Positions 1 to 7,154 are shown, counted from the stretch's first letter. The stretch is 8,774 bases of DNA from Anaerolineaceae bacterium UBA5311 (GCA_002411175.1 DHRN01000103.1:76660-85433); one strand, 5' to 3'. The notes: generated by a model from the letters alone, not told the origin. Translations and numbers: made by a program.

Positions 1-48
1 CGCCCTACGGCTACTCGCGGGACGGCATGGCAACCGTCCCCTACACCA
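1..48. repeat. GC-rich palindromic intergenic repeat, cut by the window edge
   Basis: GGGACGG (19-25) and CCGTCCC (34-40) form a perfect 7-bp stem around an 8-base loop, followed by CTACACC. The preceding bases CGCCCTACGG look like the right end of another hairpin whose left half lies outside the window. The same GGACGG/CCGTCC arm appears again at 3613-3635. Small palindromes of this kind are common between genes in Anaerolineae and some other environmental bacteria (from memory, not searched). There is no T-tract, so it is not an ordinary intrinsic terminator. Confidence 0.6.
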
Positions 49-68
49 TAAAATAAATAGATTCTTCC

Positions 69-84
69 ATATTGAGAATTGCTG
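69..84 (+). repeat. Dispersed 16-bp repeat, left copy
   Basis: The 16-mer ATATTGAGAATTGCTG occurs here on the + strand and again, exactly, on the - strand at 8622-8637. The similarity continues outward on one side (CTTCC here, CTTC there). A 16-base identity is unlikely by chance in a window this small, so I read it as two fragments of a dispersed repeat family. Confidence 0.55.
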
Positions 85-150
85 ACAATGACTGGTCAAT
101 GTGAAGCGTGGAGATTTTCGGGGTACACGTATGTAGTATGTTATGCATTG

Positions 151-194
151 TCTCACTTCGTTCAGGTTGACAATTCGCATGTTATCCTGAGCCT
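151..194. repeat. Degenerate TCATCCTGAGC-type repeats, two fragments
   Basis: Positions 151-171 read on the - strand as GTCAACCTGAACGAAGTGAG plus one base. This resembles the well-known dispersed bacterial element of the form TCATCCTGAGC...GAAGGATC. Positions 184-194 hold ATCCTGAGCCT on the + strand, identical over 11 bases to 8715-8725. The rest of 1-309 shows no credible gene. A TATTAT box at 274-279 lacks a matching -35, so the promoter of the downstream permease could not be placed. Confidence 0.5.
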
Positions 195-309
195 AATGGA
201 ATTTGAACACAAAAATAACGAACTTTAGTGTCCACTTTCCCGCATCAGTCCAATGATGAAGCCTTTACTGCCTTATTATCTGGAATATTAATTGACCAAG
301 GAGGGAATT

Positions 310-3300
310 ATGAAACAAAACGTGATCCTCAAATCCCTTATCCGCAAACCAATTATCGCAATTCTCCTGACTTTATTGATAGGGTTAATCTCCTATGGTT
401 TTGTAGGCAAGGCGGCGGAAACGATCATCGTAGACAGAGAAACGACACGCTTGGAAGGGTACTATCGCTCTATCGGTTATGTTACCCAAGAAAACCCGGA
501 TAATGAAAAAAATCCGTATTCGGCTGCTGTAAGCCTCGTTCAGCAGAGCCGCGAGCTTGATTACGATGATCAACAAAGGCAAACTGCAGGCTTTATGAGA
601 GATTTCTATAATCTTGATTATCTTTCCGGAACTATGGACGTACCTGAGACAGCCTATTCCGGTGCCTCTTCCTGGGTGGGCGAAGGCGTTTATAACCTCG
701 ATTATTGGTTTTATGGCAGATTGATTGAATCAAGTAAAGAGTATGAAGCTGATAAAAAAATCCAAGCCGTTTCTGGCTATCGGTTAATTTTTGAAGTGGA
801 TCAGGTTTTAGCCGGTTATCCCGAAAACATCTCGGTTGGCGAGAACTATTTGTTTTGGATTCCTGCTCGTTATGCCCTTGATTACGATAAAATTGCTCCT
901 CAAATAGAAAAGATTGAAGAGGGAGAGCGCTATCTAATTCATGCCTGGCATCACCCTTCTTTTAATTTTGGGGTAACAGGCTTACCAGTTGCCGTTGAAA
1001 ACTCTTCAAAATCACTCAATTTGAAAGCGGTTGATGGAGACCAATGGTTTATCCCTCTTGGAGCTTCCGATTCTTTGGATTTATCAGAACCCGAATATAA
1101 AAATATAAGAAATCATATTGATACTCTGAACGAAAATTTGAGGTCAATTTTGTTGATTGGCACATCGGATATGAGCGCTCTGCCAGGAATGCAGTTAGAT
1201 GCCAAATCCAATTACCTGATTGAGGGCAGATGGCTTAATCATCAGGATGAGTTGACAGCAAACAAAGGCATAGTTATACCAAAGAATCTGGCTGAGATTC
1301 GAAATATTGGTATGGGAGACGAGCTTGCCGTGACAATGAGAGCTTTGACAAACCCCTATGTATGCTACATCCGAGGAGCAGAAGACTCGCAAAACTGGCA
1401 AGACTATCCGAGCCAGGAAATTACCTATGAGGTCGTGGGAATCTATTCGAACCCTTCTTTGGATCAGGGAGGAGATTTAGGAGCCTTTTCCGCAATAAGT
1501 TATGTGCCAAATTCCACTTTTTCGGATGAATATGCCTTCCCGACTTACTATTCGAAATTAAAAGATAAAGTTACAGCCTATAGTTTTTTGCTTAAGAACC
1601 CAAGAATGCAAAATGAATTTGAACTAAATTATGCGCCAAAGTTGAAAGATTTAGGCTTTAGCCTTCAATTCACCGATAATAATGGCAAGAATTTTGTTGC
1701 CGGAGCTGACCCCATGCGGAAATCGAACTTGATTGGCTCCTTGTTGTTCGGGTTGGCACTTTTGATGGCAATCGCCTTGTCGGTTTTTCTGTATTTGCGG
1801 CAACAACAACGGAATTTTGCGACTATGCGTGCTCTGGGCGTTCCGGCAAAGAAAAGTAATCGCCAATTGATATTTCCACTGCTCGGATTGGGTTTTATCG
1901 GTTCGGCTTTGGGAGCAACCTTTTCATGGCAAAACGCACTCACAAAAGCGGGAGAGTCGCTTTCTCAATTGCCTTTGCCTTCGGGTGTAATGCCAGATTT
2001 GAGCCTCAATCCTTGGCTTGGAGTTGGCTTATGGCTTTTTGTTTTGCTCGTTTTATTATTCGCTGTATACATTGGAAACCGGAAAGTGAGCAAAACACCG
2101 GTGCTTGAGCTGCTTCAGGATAGCAATAAGAAAACAAAGGCGAAAAATGAAGAGGACAAAATCGAGAAAGATGTCCCGGTAGAGAAAGCTCTTGCCTCAA
2201 AAGAGGATACTGTTATTAGCCAAAACTCAGCTCCGCAAATACAAGTTGAGGAATTGAATAAGTCTGTCGACCCGAAGACTGCAATCCAAAGATTTTCTCG
2301 GGCAAATGTTTTACGCTCTCCACTAAGAAGCTTGCTCGTCATCATCGTTGCAGCTGCCCTTTTACTGGCATTAGGCTGGTTGCAAACATTGATAACAGCC
2401 AATGGGCAGGAAATTGAGCGCTTGTATGAGAGCACAGAAGTTCAGATTGATATCGGAACAGGAAACACATCGAGTTCGAAGAACAGCATTCCTCGAAAAC
2501 TGGTTGAGTGGATGGAAAGCCAGGATTTTGTTGAACGGACATATTTATCGCATTTATATACTTTCAGACACGAAATTGATGAGAAAACGCTGGAACCGCT
2601 TGGATACCCTCCGTATGGTATTTTAGCCATCAATGATTTAGACGAATCTCTGAAAAATCTATTAATCGAGTATGAGATAGAGTTCATGGATGGATATGGT
2701 CCCGATGATCTTTCGGAAAACTGGGAAGGAGTAAAGAAAGGCGAGAGGGACATCCCCCTGATTATTCCTGTGGATATTTTAGAAGAGCAAAACTGGAAAT
2801 TGGGAGATGAACTCGAAATCGAACTCGAAAATGTCGATGGCTTCGTTCCTTTTAAGATTATCGGCAAATCAAGCGGGGGACGAAATCAAATCTCCATAAG
2901 ACAAAAAGCAAATGTAGGGGGTGTTGTTAAGGAAGTTGTATTTGATTATCACTCCATGATTTCAAACTTGTCGGCTCTCGAAGAATTCTATATGGGATTG
3001 CCGAATTATGAAGAGGCTTATCTTTTCACGAAACCGAGTAAGAACATAGAACTACGGACAATAAAACAAGAAGTGATAGACAAACTGCCTGAGTTGGCAG
3101 GACCACAAGTACTTGTCCGCTTTTGGGATGAGGAGTTGCTGGCGGTGGTGGAGCCAATGGAGCAGAATTTGTCGCTGATGGAGAGGCTCTATCCGATAAC
3201 GATGGTCATTTCGGCGGTTATTGGCGGGGTCTTGTGTTTGCTTTTGGTGCTCAACCAGGCAAAGGAAACGGCGCTCTTGCGCATGCTCGGAGTGGAGAAA

Positions 3301-3525
3301 GGCAAGATTCGGGTGATGCAGGTCAAACAAATTTTATTCCTGACGCTGATAGGACTGCTTTTGGGCTTTATTTTGCTGGTTTCCCTCAGAGGGCTCGGAG
3401 CCGCTCAGCCTTCGGTTGCCCTAGCTGCCATGGTCTATTTGGTTGGCGCACTCTTAGGCGCACTCCTCGGCGCTATTCAGGTTTCGAACAAAAAACCGAT
3501 GGAATTGTTGCAGGTGAAAGAATGA
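310..3525 (+). CDS. Large two-module FtsX/MacB-type ABC transporter permease
   Basis: Membrane subunit of a type VII (MacB/FtsX/LolCE-like) ABC system, 1071 residues. The ATG at 310 is chosen over an in-frame TTG at 292 because AAGGAGGG (298-305) sits just upstream of it and would otherwise lie inside the gene. A first membrane segment at about residues 10-30 is followed by an extracytoplasmic domain of about 440 residues. FtsX module one has membrane segments near 478-497, 520-537 and 568-588 with the cytoplasmic motif RALGVP. A charged Lys/Glu-rich linker spans about 603-665. Membrane segment five lies at about 673-697, then a second outer domain of about 260 residues. FtsX module two has segments near 960-981, 1008-1029 and 1037-1058 with RMLGVEKGKI. 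Each module ends in a similar tail, LELLQ and MELLQ. The partner ATPase is probably the gene at 3762. Transport substrate is unknown; lipid, lipoprotein or peptide export or mechanical signalling are all possible. The family is confident, the role is not. Confidence 0.9.
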   Translation: MKQNVILKSLIRKPIIAILLTLLIGLISYGFVGKAAETIIVDRETTRLEGYYRSIGYVTQENPDNEKNPYSAAVSLVQQSRELDYDDQQRQTAGFMRDFYNLDYLSGTMDVPETAYSGASSWVGEGVYNLDYWFYGRLIESSKEYEADKKIQAVSGYRLIFEVDQVLAGYPENISVGENYLFWIPARYALDYDKIAPQIEKIEEGERYLIHAWHHPSFNFGVTGLPVAVENSSKSLNLKAVDGDQWFIPLGASDSLDLSEPEYKNIRNHIDTLNENLRSILLIGTSDMSALPGMQLDAKSNYLIEGRWLNHQDELTANKGIVIPKNLAEIRNIGMGDELAVTMRALTNPYVCYIRGAEDSQNWQDYPSQEITYEVVGIYSNPSLDQGGDLGAFSAISYVPNSTFSDEYAFPTYYSKLKDKVTAYSFLLKNPRMQNEFELNYAPKLKDLGFSLQFTDNNGKNFVAGADPMRKSNLIGSLLFGLALLMAIALSVFLYLRQQQRNFATMRALGVPAKKSNRQLIFPLLGLGFIGSALGATFSWQNALTKAGESLSQLPLPSGVMPDLSLNPWLGVGLWLFVLLVLLFAVYIGNRKVSKTPVLELLQDSNKKTKAKNEEDKIEKDVPVEKALASKEDTVISQNSAPQIQVEELNKSVDPKTAIQRFSRANVLRSPLRSLLVIIVAAALLLALGWLQTLITANGQEIERLYESTEVQIDIGTGNTSSSKNSIPRKLVEWMESQDFVERTYLSHLYTFRHEIDEKTLEPLGYPPYGILAINDLDESLKNLLIEYEIEFMDGYGPDDLSENWEGVKKGERDIPLIIPVDILEEQNWKLGDELEIELENVDGFVPFKIIGKSSGGRNQISIRQKANVGGVVKEVVFDYHSMISNLSALEEFYMGLPNYEEAYLFTKPSKNIELRTIKQEVIDKLPELAGPQVLVRFWDEELLAVVEPMEQNLSLMERLYPITMVISAVIGGVLCLLLVLNQAKETALLRMLGVEKGKIRVMQVKQILFLTLIGLLLGFILLVSLRGLGAAQPSVALAAMVYLVGALLGALLGAIQVSNKKPMELLQVKE

Positions 3526-3603
3526 CCAGGGATCATTGGACAGGGGTCAGGGGTTGAGGTGCTATGGCGGCTTGTCTGTATGGGATTGCACATTAATACT
3601 TAA

Positions 3604-3723
3604 AATTCTGTACGGACGGGGCTTGACTCCGTCCGGAAACGCTCGACCGATCAAATTGTTGGCGGACACACGTGCACCACTCGCTTCGCATCGGGTGTTA
3701 TAAAGGCTTGTCCGTACGGAATT
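3604..3723. repeat. Palindromic intergenic element with inverted ends (MITE-like or REP-like)
   Basis: The left end AATTCTGTACGGAC (3604-3617) matches the reverse complement of the right end GTCCGTACGGAATT (3710-3723) at 13 of 14 positions. Just inside the left end, CGGACGG (3613-3619) pairs with CCGTCCG (3629-3635), making a strong hairpin that can extend by two pairs to a 5-base loop. The interior also has CACC (3675-3678) facing GGTG (3694-3697). No reading frame is evident inside. The hairpin is not followed by a T-tract, so termination is not implied. It fills most of the gap between the permease and its likely ATPase. Confidence 0.55.
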
Positions 3724-3761
3724 AGAAAAAAAATATAGCTCAGAAAACAGAAGGAGAACTG

Positions 3762-4424
3762 ATGAGTGAATTAGTTTTAGAAAATGTCAGCTATGCTTAT
3801 AAAGGCAGCGACCGTAAAGCGGTTAGCGACGTCTCGGTGCATTTTGAAGAGAGCAAGGTCAATGCCGTAATCGGTCCCTCTGGCTCCGGTAAAACCACCC
3901 TGCTTTCGATCATGGCCGGTCTGGATAGCCCAACTGAAGGCGATGCCCTGATTGACGGCGAAAGACTTTCGGGTATGGATTTGGACCAATATCGCAGAGA
4001 AAAAGTCAGCATGATCTTTCAGGCGTTTCATCTCTTTCCGCTGCTGACGGTGATTGAAAACGTCTGTTTCCCGATGGAGCTGAATGGAGTTGAAAAAGAA
4101 GCCGCGATCGAGCGGGCAAAGATCTACCTGCAGTCGGTCGGCATCACCGAAGAAAAGCACAAACGCTACCCGGGCAACCTCTCCGGCGGAGAGCAGCAGC
4201 GCGTGGCAATCGCACGCACGCTGGCAAGCGGAGCAAGGGTGATCCTGGCGGACGAGCCGACCGGCAACCTGGACAAAGCCAACGGTCAAAACATTGTCGA
4301 TATCCTCAAATCGCTGGCGCATGACCAGGGCTACTGCGTGATCATCGTGACGCACGACCCCGCTATCGCAGAACAGGCGGACCAGGTCTGGAAGATGGAC
4401 GATGGAGCGTTGACGGCAGGTTGA
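3762..4424 (+). CDS. LolD/MacB-type ABC transporter ATP-binding protein
   Basis: Cytoplasmic ATPase of 220 residues that powers an FtsX-type permease by ATP hydrolysis. All nucleotide-binding motifs are present: Walker A GPSGSGKTT at 38-46, Q-loop Gln87, signature LSGGEQQR at 140-147, Walker B VILADEP at 160-166 with catalytic Glu165, the GNLD D-loop, and the switch histidine at 198 in VTHDP. The sequence LADEPTGNLD and the length are typical of the LolD/MacB/FtsE/BceA group rather than of importers. The ATG is supported by AAGGAG at 3751-3756. It lies 236 bp after the large permease on the same strand and is very probably its partner, although a palindromic element separates them. The 3' part is clearly richer in GC than the permease gene (41 of 60 bases at 4201-4260, against 24 of 60 at 601-660). 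LolD itself is not claimed, because no LolC/E-type lipoprotein machinery is seen. Confidence 0.92.
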   Translation: MSELVLENVSYAYKGSDRKAVSDVSVHFEESKVNAVIGPSGSGKTTLLSIMAGLDSPTEGDALIDGERLSGMDLDQYRREKVSMIFQAFHLFPLLTVIENVCFPMELNGVEKEAAIERAKIYLQSVGITEEKHKRYPGNLSGGEQQRVAIARTLASGARVILADEPTGNLDKANGQNIVDILKSLAHDQGYCVIIVTHDPAIAEQADQVWKMDDGALTAG

Positions 4425-4764
4425 GATCGCCTGGTCATGAAGAACTCAACGTGTCGGGTAGAGTGATTTATTGCGCTATTCTATAAACACCGCTCAGAAT
4501 AGTCAGTGTAACGAATATTCTGTAAATTAACAATAAGACTTGATCACGGTTTCTTTCCAGACCATGCTAGTCCATTAAGTACAGGCAAAGGGGGCGAATT
4601 CGGCGATACAATTCTAATGTTTTAAAATTTGTCGTATCGAAACTATAATCCACCAGGTAAATAGGGCATTGAAGTCGGAAACTATCGGGTTTTCGCAATG
4701 CGCACGCAGTGAACCAACTGGACGCAAGATTTACAATCCACGTGTCTGTTTTCAAAGTCTCTGA
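4425..4764. other. Gene-free spacer with weak inverted repeats
   Basis: No convincing gene is seen in this stretch. CAGAATA (4495-4501) and TATTCTG (4516-4522) make a 7-bp stem with a 14-base loop; without a T-run it is at best a weak 3' end for the ATPase transcript. CGATAC (4604-4609) and GTATCG (4634-4639) form another 6-bp inverted repeat around an AT-rich centre, and CGAATTCG at 4595-4602 is a perfect 8-base palindrome. An 82-codon open frame on the - strand (GTG start near 4815, end 4567) overlaps the tup promoter, lacks a ribosome site and resembles no family I know. Confidence 0.4.
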
Positions 4765-4771
4765 TTTGAAT

Positions 4772-4811
4772 TTTCGGTAAAAGGTTGTGTAATCAAGTAT
4801 AATTTCCGTAA
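4772..4811 (+). promoter_or_regulatory. Candidate tupABC promoter flanked by a direct repeat
   Basis: A perfect TATAAT sits at 4798-4803, giving a short leader before the GTG start at 4837. The -35 is poor (TTCGGT at 4773-4778, 19-bp spacer), as might be expected of a controlled promoter. TTTCGGTAA (4772-4780) and TTTCCGTAA (4803-4811) form a direct repeat, 8 of 9 identical, with starts 31 bp apart, about three helical turns, bracketing the -10. This could be a paired operator for a tungstate- or molybdate-responsive regulator; that part is inference. Confidence 0.4.
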
Positions 4812-4836
4812 CCACAAATAAAAAGCGAGGTGTGCT

Positions 4837-5658
4837 GTGAAAATCATGAAGAAAATTATTGTTCTGAGCTTGATCTCAATCCTTCTGCTCTCCGCCGTTG
4901 GCTGCACGCAAGAACCTGAAAACAAAGTTTTGCGCATGTCAACTACTACCTCTGTCAACGACTCCGGGTTGATGGCATATCTGCAGCCGGTCTTTGAGGA
5001 AGCCACCGGCTACACGCTCGAAATTACCTCTGCGGGTACAGGCGCGGCGATCGAAAAGGGGCGCATGGGCGATGCAGACATGCTGCTGGTGCATTCAAAA
5101 TCAGCTGAAGAGGAGTTCATTGGCGAAGGTTTCAATGAAGAACGCCTGCCCTTTATGTATAACTTTTTTGTGATTGTCGGTCCAGCCGATGACCCTGCCG
5201 GTGTGGCTGGCTCTGCCACCGCATCGGAAGCCTTCCAGAAAATCGCTGACTCTGGCGCTTTCTTTATTTCACGCGGCGATAATAGCGGTACCCACAACAA
5301 AGAGAATGCTATTTGGCAATCGATTGAGCTTGACCCTGCCGGGCAGCCCTGGTACCAAAGCGTTGGTCAGGGCATGGGTCAGACTTTGACCATCGCCGAC
5401 GAACAGCAAGCCTACACGCTTTCGGACAAAGCCACTTTTTTGGCACATGAAGATTCGCTCGCGATGCACCTGGAAGAGACTGATGATATGAAAAATACGT
5501 ATTCGATGATCATCATCTCTGCCGATCGCTTCCCGGAATCCAATGTGGCGGGCGCCCAGGCATTTGTCGACTGGATTAAGACCGACCAGGCTCGCCAGAT
5601 GATTGCCGAGTATGGCATGGCTGAATACGGCGAACCACTGTTCTTTAATCAAGAATGA
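4837..5658 (+). CDS. tupA: Tungstate ABC transporter substrate-binding lipoprotein TupA
   Basis: Extracytoplasmic receptor that binds tungstate and delivers it to TupB. 273 residues. A lipoprotein signal is visible: Lys-rich start, hydrophobic core 7-21 and the lipobox-like AVGC with Cys23 as the anchor; Ala at -3 is less usual than Leu. The mature protein starts with TTTSVNDSGL (36-45), the TTTS oxyanion-binding signature of TupA, followed by the family blocks GTGAAIEKGRMGDADMLLVH (67-86) and FISRGDNSGTHNKE (143-156). ModA and WtpA lack this arrangement. The start is GTG at 4837, six bases after GAGG (4827-4830); the in-frame ATG at 4846 is possible but is 15 bases from that site. First gene of tupABC, followed after 53 bp by tupB with a strong hairpin between. 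Specificity for tungstate over molybdate is inferred from the family, not visible directly. Confidence 0.88.
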   Translation: MKIMKKIIVLSLISILLLSAVGCTQEPENKVLRMSTTTSVNDSGLMAYLQPVFEEATGYTLEITSAGTGAAIEKGRMGDADMLLVHSKSAEEEFIGEGFNEERLPFMYNFFVIVGPADDPAGVAGSATASEAFQKIADSGAFFISRGDNSGTHNKENAIWQSIELDPAGQPWYQSVGQGMGQTLTIADEQQAYTLSDKATFLAHEDSLAMHLEETDDMKNTYSMIIISADRFPESNVAGAQAFVDWIKTDQARQMIAEYGMAEYGEPLFFNQE

Positions 5659-5674
5659 GCTAAAATAATCTAAC

Positions 5675-5706
5675 CCGGAATGGCTTATAAGAGCTATTCC
5701 GGAGGT
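5675..5706 (+). promoter_or_regulatory. tupA-tupB intercistronic hairpin overlapping the tupB ribosome site
   Basis: CCGGAATGGCTT (5675-5686) pairs with GAGCTATTCCGG (5691-5702) over 12 positions, ten Watson-Crick and two G-U, with an ATAA loop. The last two G residues of the stem are the first two bases of the tupB Shine-Dalgarno GGAGGT (5701-5706). Five T residues begin at 5709, not directly after the stem, so it is not a standard terminator. By analogy with binding-protein operons such as malEFG, it may protect the tupA message and hold tupB translation down. Confidence 0.65.
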
Positions 5707-5711
5707 ACTTT

Positions 5712-6398
5712 TTGGAACTACTTAGGTCAATCTTCAATCTTCTGTTCGGGTCAGATCCCGAACTGCGCCAGATCATCGCGGTGACGCTGCGGATGTCTTT
5801 TTTTAGTACGCTGCTGTCATCATTGATTGGCATTCCGCTGGGCGTGCTATTGGGAGCAAACAAGTTTCGCGGAAAAGCCTTCGTCACCCGCCTGGTCAAT
5901 ACCTTCCTCGGTTTACCACCGGTGGTCGCCGGCTTGATTGTTCTGTTGTTGCTCTCACGTTCCGGACCGTTCGGAAGCCTCCGTCTGCTTTATACCGTCG
6001 ATGCAATGGTGATCGCCCAGGTGTTGCTGATTACGCCTTTTATCATCGCCATGACAGCCAACCTGGTGGGGGTAAACTCGCTTGCAATCAACGAGACCCT
6101 GGCAGGTGTGGGCATCAGTGGAGCGAAACGGCTCAAATACTTCCTGCTTGATTTTAGAGTGCCTTTTATTTCCATCGTCCTCGCAGGTTTTGGGCGGTCG
6201 ATTGCTGAGGTCGGCGCGGTGCAGATGGTTGGTGGTAATGTGCAATATAAGACGCGGGTGATGACCACCGCGATCATGATGCAGACCAACATGGGTCGCT
6301 TCGATTTCGCGATCACACTTGGCTTGATTCTCTTGCTGATCTCTTTCCTGGTCAATTCTGTCGTGCAGCACATCCAAAAGGTGACCGCTGATGATTGA
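5712..6398 (+). CDS. tupB: Tungstate ABC transporter permease TupB
   Basis: Inner-membrane channel subunit of the tungstate importer, 228 residues, homologous to ModB/CysT-type permeases. Hydrophobic spans lie near residues 24-48, 62-83, 96-120, 150-170 and 199-219, giving about five membrane helices. The cytoplasmic coupling region that contacts the ATPase is visible as ETLAGVGISGAKR (128-140), followed by GFGRSIAEVGAV (159-170), a variant of the conserved R-x-x-(G/A)-E-x-G-A block of oxyanion permeases. The start codon is TTG at 5712, fixed by GGAGGT at 5701-5706 with a 5-base spacer; no ATG with a ribosome site is near. A TTG start together with the hairpin at 5675-5702 suggests lower translation than tupA. 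It overlaps tupC by 8 bp, which implies translational coupling. Identification is firm from the motif and its place between tupA and tupC. Confidence 0.9.
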   Translation: MELLRSIFNLLFGSDPELRQIIAVTLRMSFFSTLLSSLIGIPLGVLLGANKFRGKAFVTRLVNTFLGLPPVVAGLIVLLLLSRSGPFGSLRLLYTVDAMVIAQVLLITPFIIAMTANLVGVNSLAINETLAGVGISGAKRLKYFLLDFRVPFISIVLAGFGRSIAEVGAVQMVGGNVQYKTRVMTTAIMMQTNMGRFDFAITLGLILLLISFLVNSVVQHIQKVTADD

Positions 6399-7065
6399 GC
6401 TAAAAGACATTTTGGTGAGAGCAAAGCAGCGTGTGATCCTGGACATTCCTTATCTGGTTTTTGAAAAGGGAAAACGCTATGGCATTATTGGCGAGAACGG
6501 CAGCGGCAAAACAACGCTCTTGCGGGTGATGGTGGGGACTGCTCAACCTAGCCAGGGCACAGTTGAAGGGTTGCCGCCAAACCAGCAAACTGGGTACTTA
6601 CCGCAATCGCCTTATGCTTTTTCTTTTTCGGTACTTCGGAACGTATGTATGGTGTTTCCAAATGTGCCCGATCGCGATGAACTGGCACTACAAGCCCTGG
6701 AAAAGGTTGGGCTTGGCGCGCTCGCCCAATCGAGGGGCGATACGCTCTCAGGCGGCGAAAGACAGCGCCTGGGGCTCGCCCGCGTGTTGGCGCTTCCACG
6801 GAAAGTGTTACTGCTGGATGAGCCTACCTCTGCCACCGATATTCGGGGAACGGATATTGTCGAAGCCTTGCTGCAGGAATGGTTCCAAAAAACGACATGC
6901 GTGCTTGTTTTTACGACGCATGCGCCTGCCCAGGCACTGAGAATGGCGGATGAAGTCATTTTTTTGGAAGATGGCAGGGTGGTTGAAAGCGGCTCCCCGC
7001 AGGAAGTTTTTCACAACCCCAGAAAACCACAGACCCAGGCTTTTTTGTCACATTGGGTTATTTAG
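6391..7065 (+). CDS. tupC: Tungstate ABC transporter ATP-binding protein TupC
   Basis: ATPase that drives tungstate uptake through TupB, 224 residues. Motifs in order: Walker A GENGSGKTT (34-42), Q-loop Gln72 in GYLPQSPYAF, signature LSGGERQR (119-126), Walker B VLLLDEP (139-145) with catalytic Glu144, D-loop SATD (147-150) and switch histidine 177 in TTHAPAQA. It ends at the basic ABC domain and lacks the C-terminal TOBE oxyanion-sensing domain found in ModC, as is usual for TupC. ATG at 6391 follows AAAGGTG (6378-6383) inside the tupB end, and the two frames overlap by 8 bp. No intrinsic terminator is seen after the stop; only a weak TCCC/GGGA pair lies at 7080-7101, so some read-through toward serC is possible. 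Without the neighbours it would be called a generic importer ATPase; context makes it TupC. Confidence 0.9.
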   Translation: MIELKDILVRAKQRVILDIPYLVFEKGKRYGIIGENGSGKTTLLRVMVGTAQPSQGTVEGLPPNQQTGYLPQSPYAFSFSVLRNVCMVFPNVPDRDELALQALEKVGLGALAQSRGDTLSGGERQRLGLARVLALPRKVLLLDEPTSATDIRGTDIVEALLQEWFQKTTCVLVFTTHAPAQALRMADEVIFLEDGRVVESGSPQEVFHNPRKPQTQAFLSHWVI

Positions 7066-7102
7066 TTTATTTTTATTCTTCCCGGTGGTTTCGCTAAGGG
7101 AT

Positions 7103-7154
7103 GAGCCGGATACAGAGCGATCTTAATTCGCACAAGGGCATGGAATCCGTGCTC
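7103..7154 (+). other. Possible structured RNA or element remnant between tupC and serC
   Basis: GAGCCGGAT (7103-7111) pairs with ATCCGTGCTC (7145-7154) over nine positions with one bulged T. Inside the loop, GCGA (7117-7120) pairs with TCGC (7128-7131). This two-level fold lies upstream of the candidate serC promoter, so it would be transcribed only by read-through from tupC. It faintly recalls a group II intron domain V (GAGCCG... stem), but it is too long and the usual tetraloop and return strand are missing. Its function is unknown. Confidence 0.3.

Noticed and set aside
228..503. Open frame of 91 codons overlapping the permease start
   Set aside because: It lies out of frame with the permease, lacks a ribosome site, and the permease has a strong one at 298-305.
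3613..3635. Hairpin considered as a terminator after the permease
   Set aside because: It is followed by GAAACGC rather than a T-run; it is better explained as part of a palindromic repeat.
3777..4355. Long open frame (192 codons) opposite the ABC ATPase
   Set aside because: It is the antisense shadow of a clearly coding gene; the ATPase motifs are on the + strand.
4567..4815. Open frame of 82 codons on the - strand, GTG start
   Set aside because: It covers the tupA promoter, has no ribosome site and its translation resembles no known protein.
5955..6446. Open frames opposite tupB
   Set aside because: Antisense shadows of a GC-rich membrane protein gene, with no independent start signals.
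7103..7154. Group II intron domain V look-alike
   Set aside because: The GAGCCG stem is suggestive, but the 33-base loop, the absence of a GAAA-type tetraloop and the lack of other intron domains or a reverse transcriptase argue against it.
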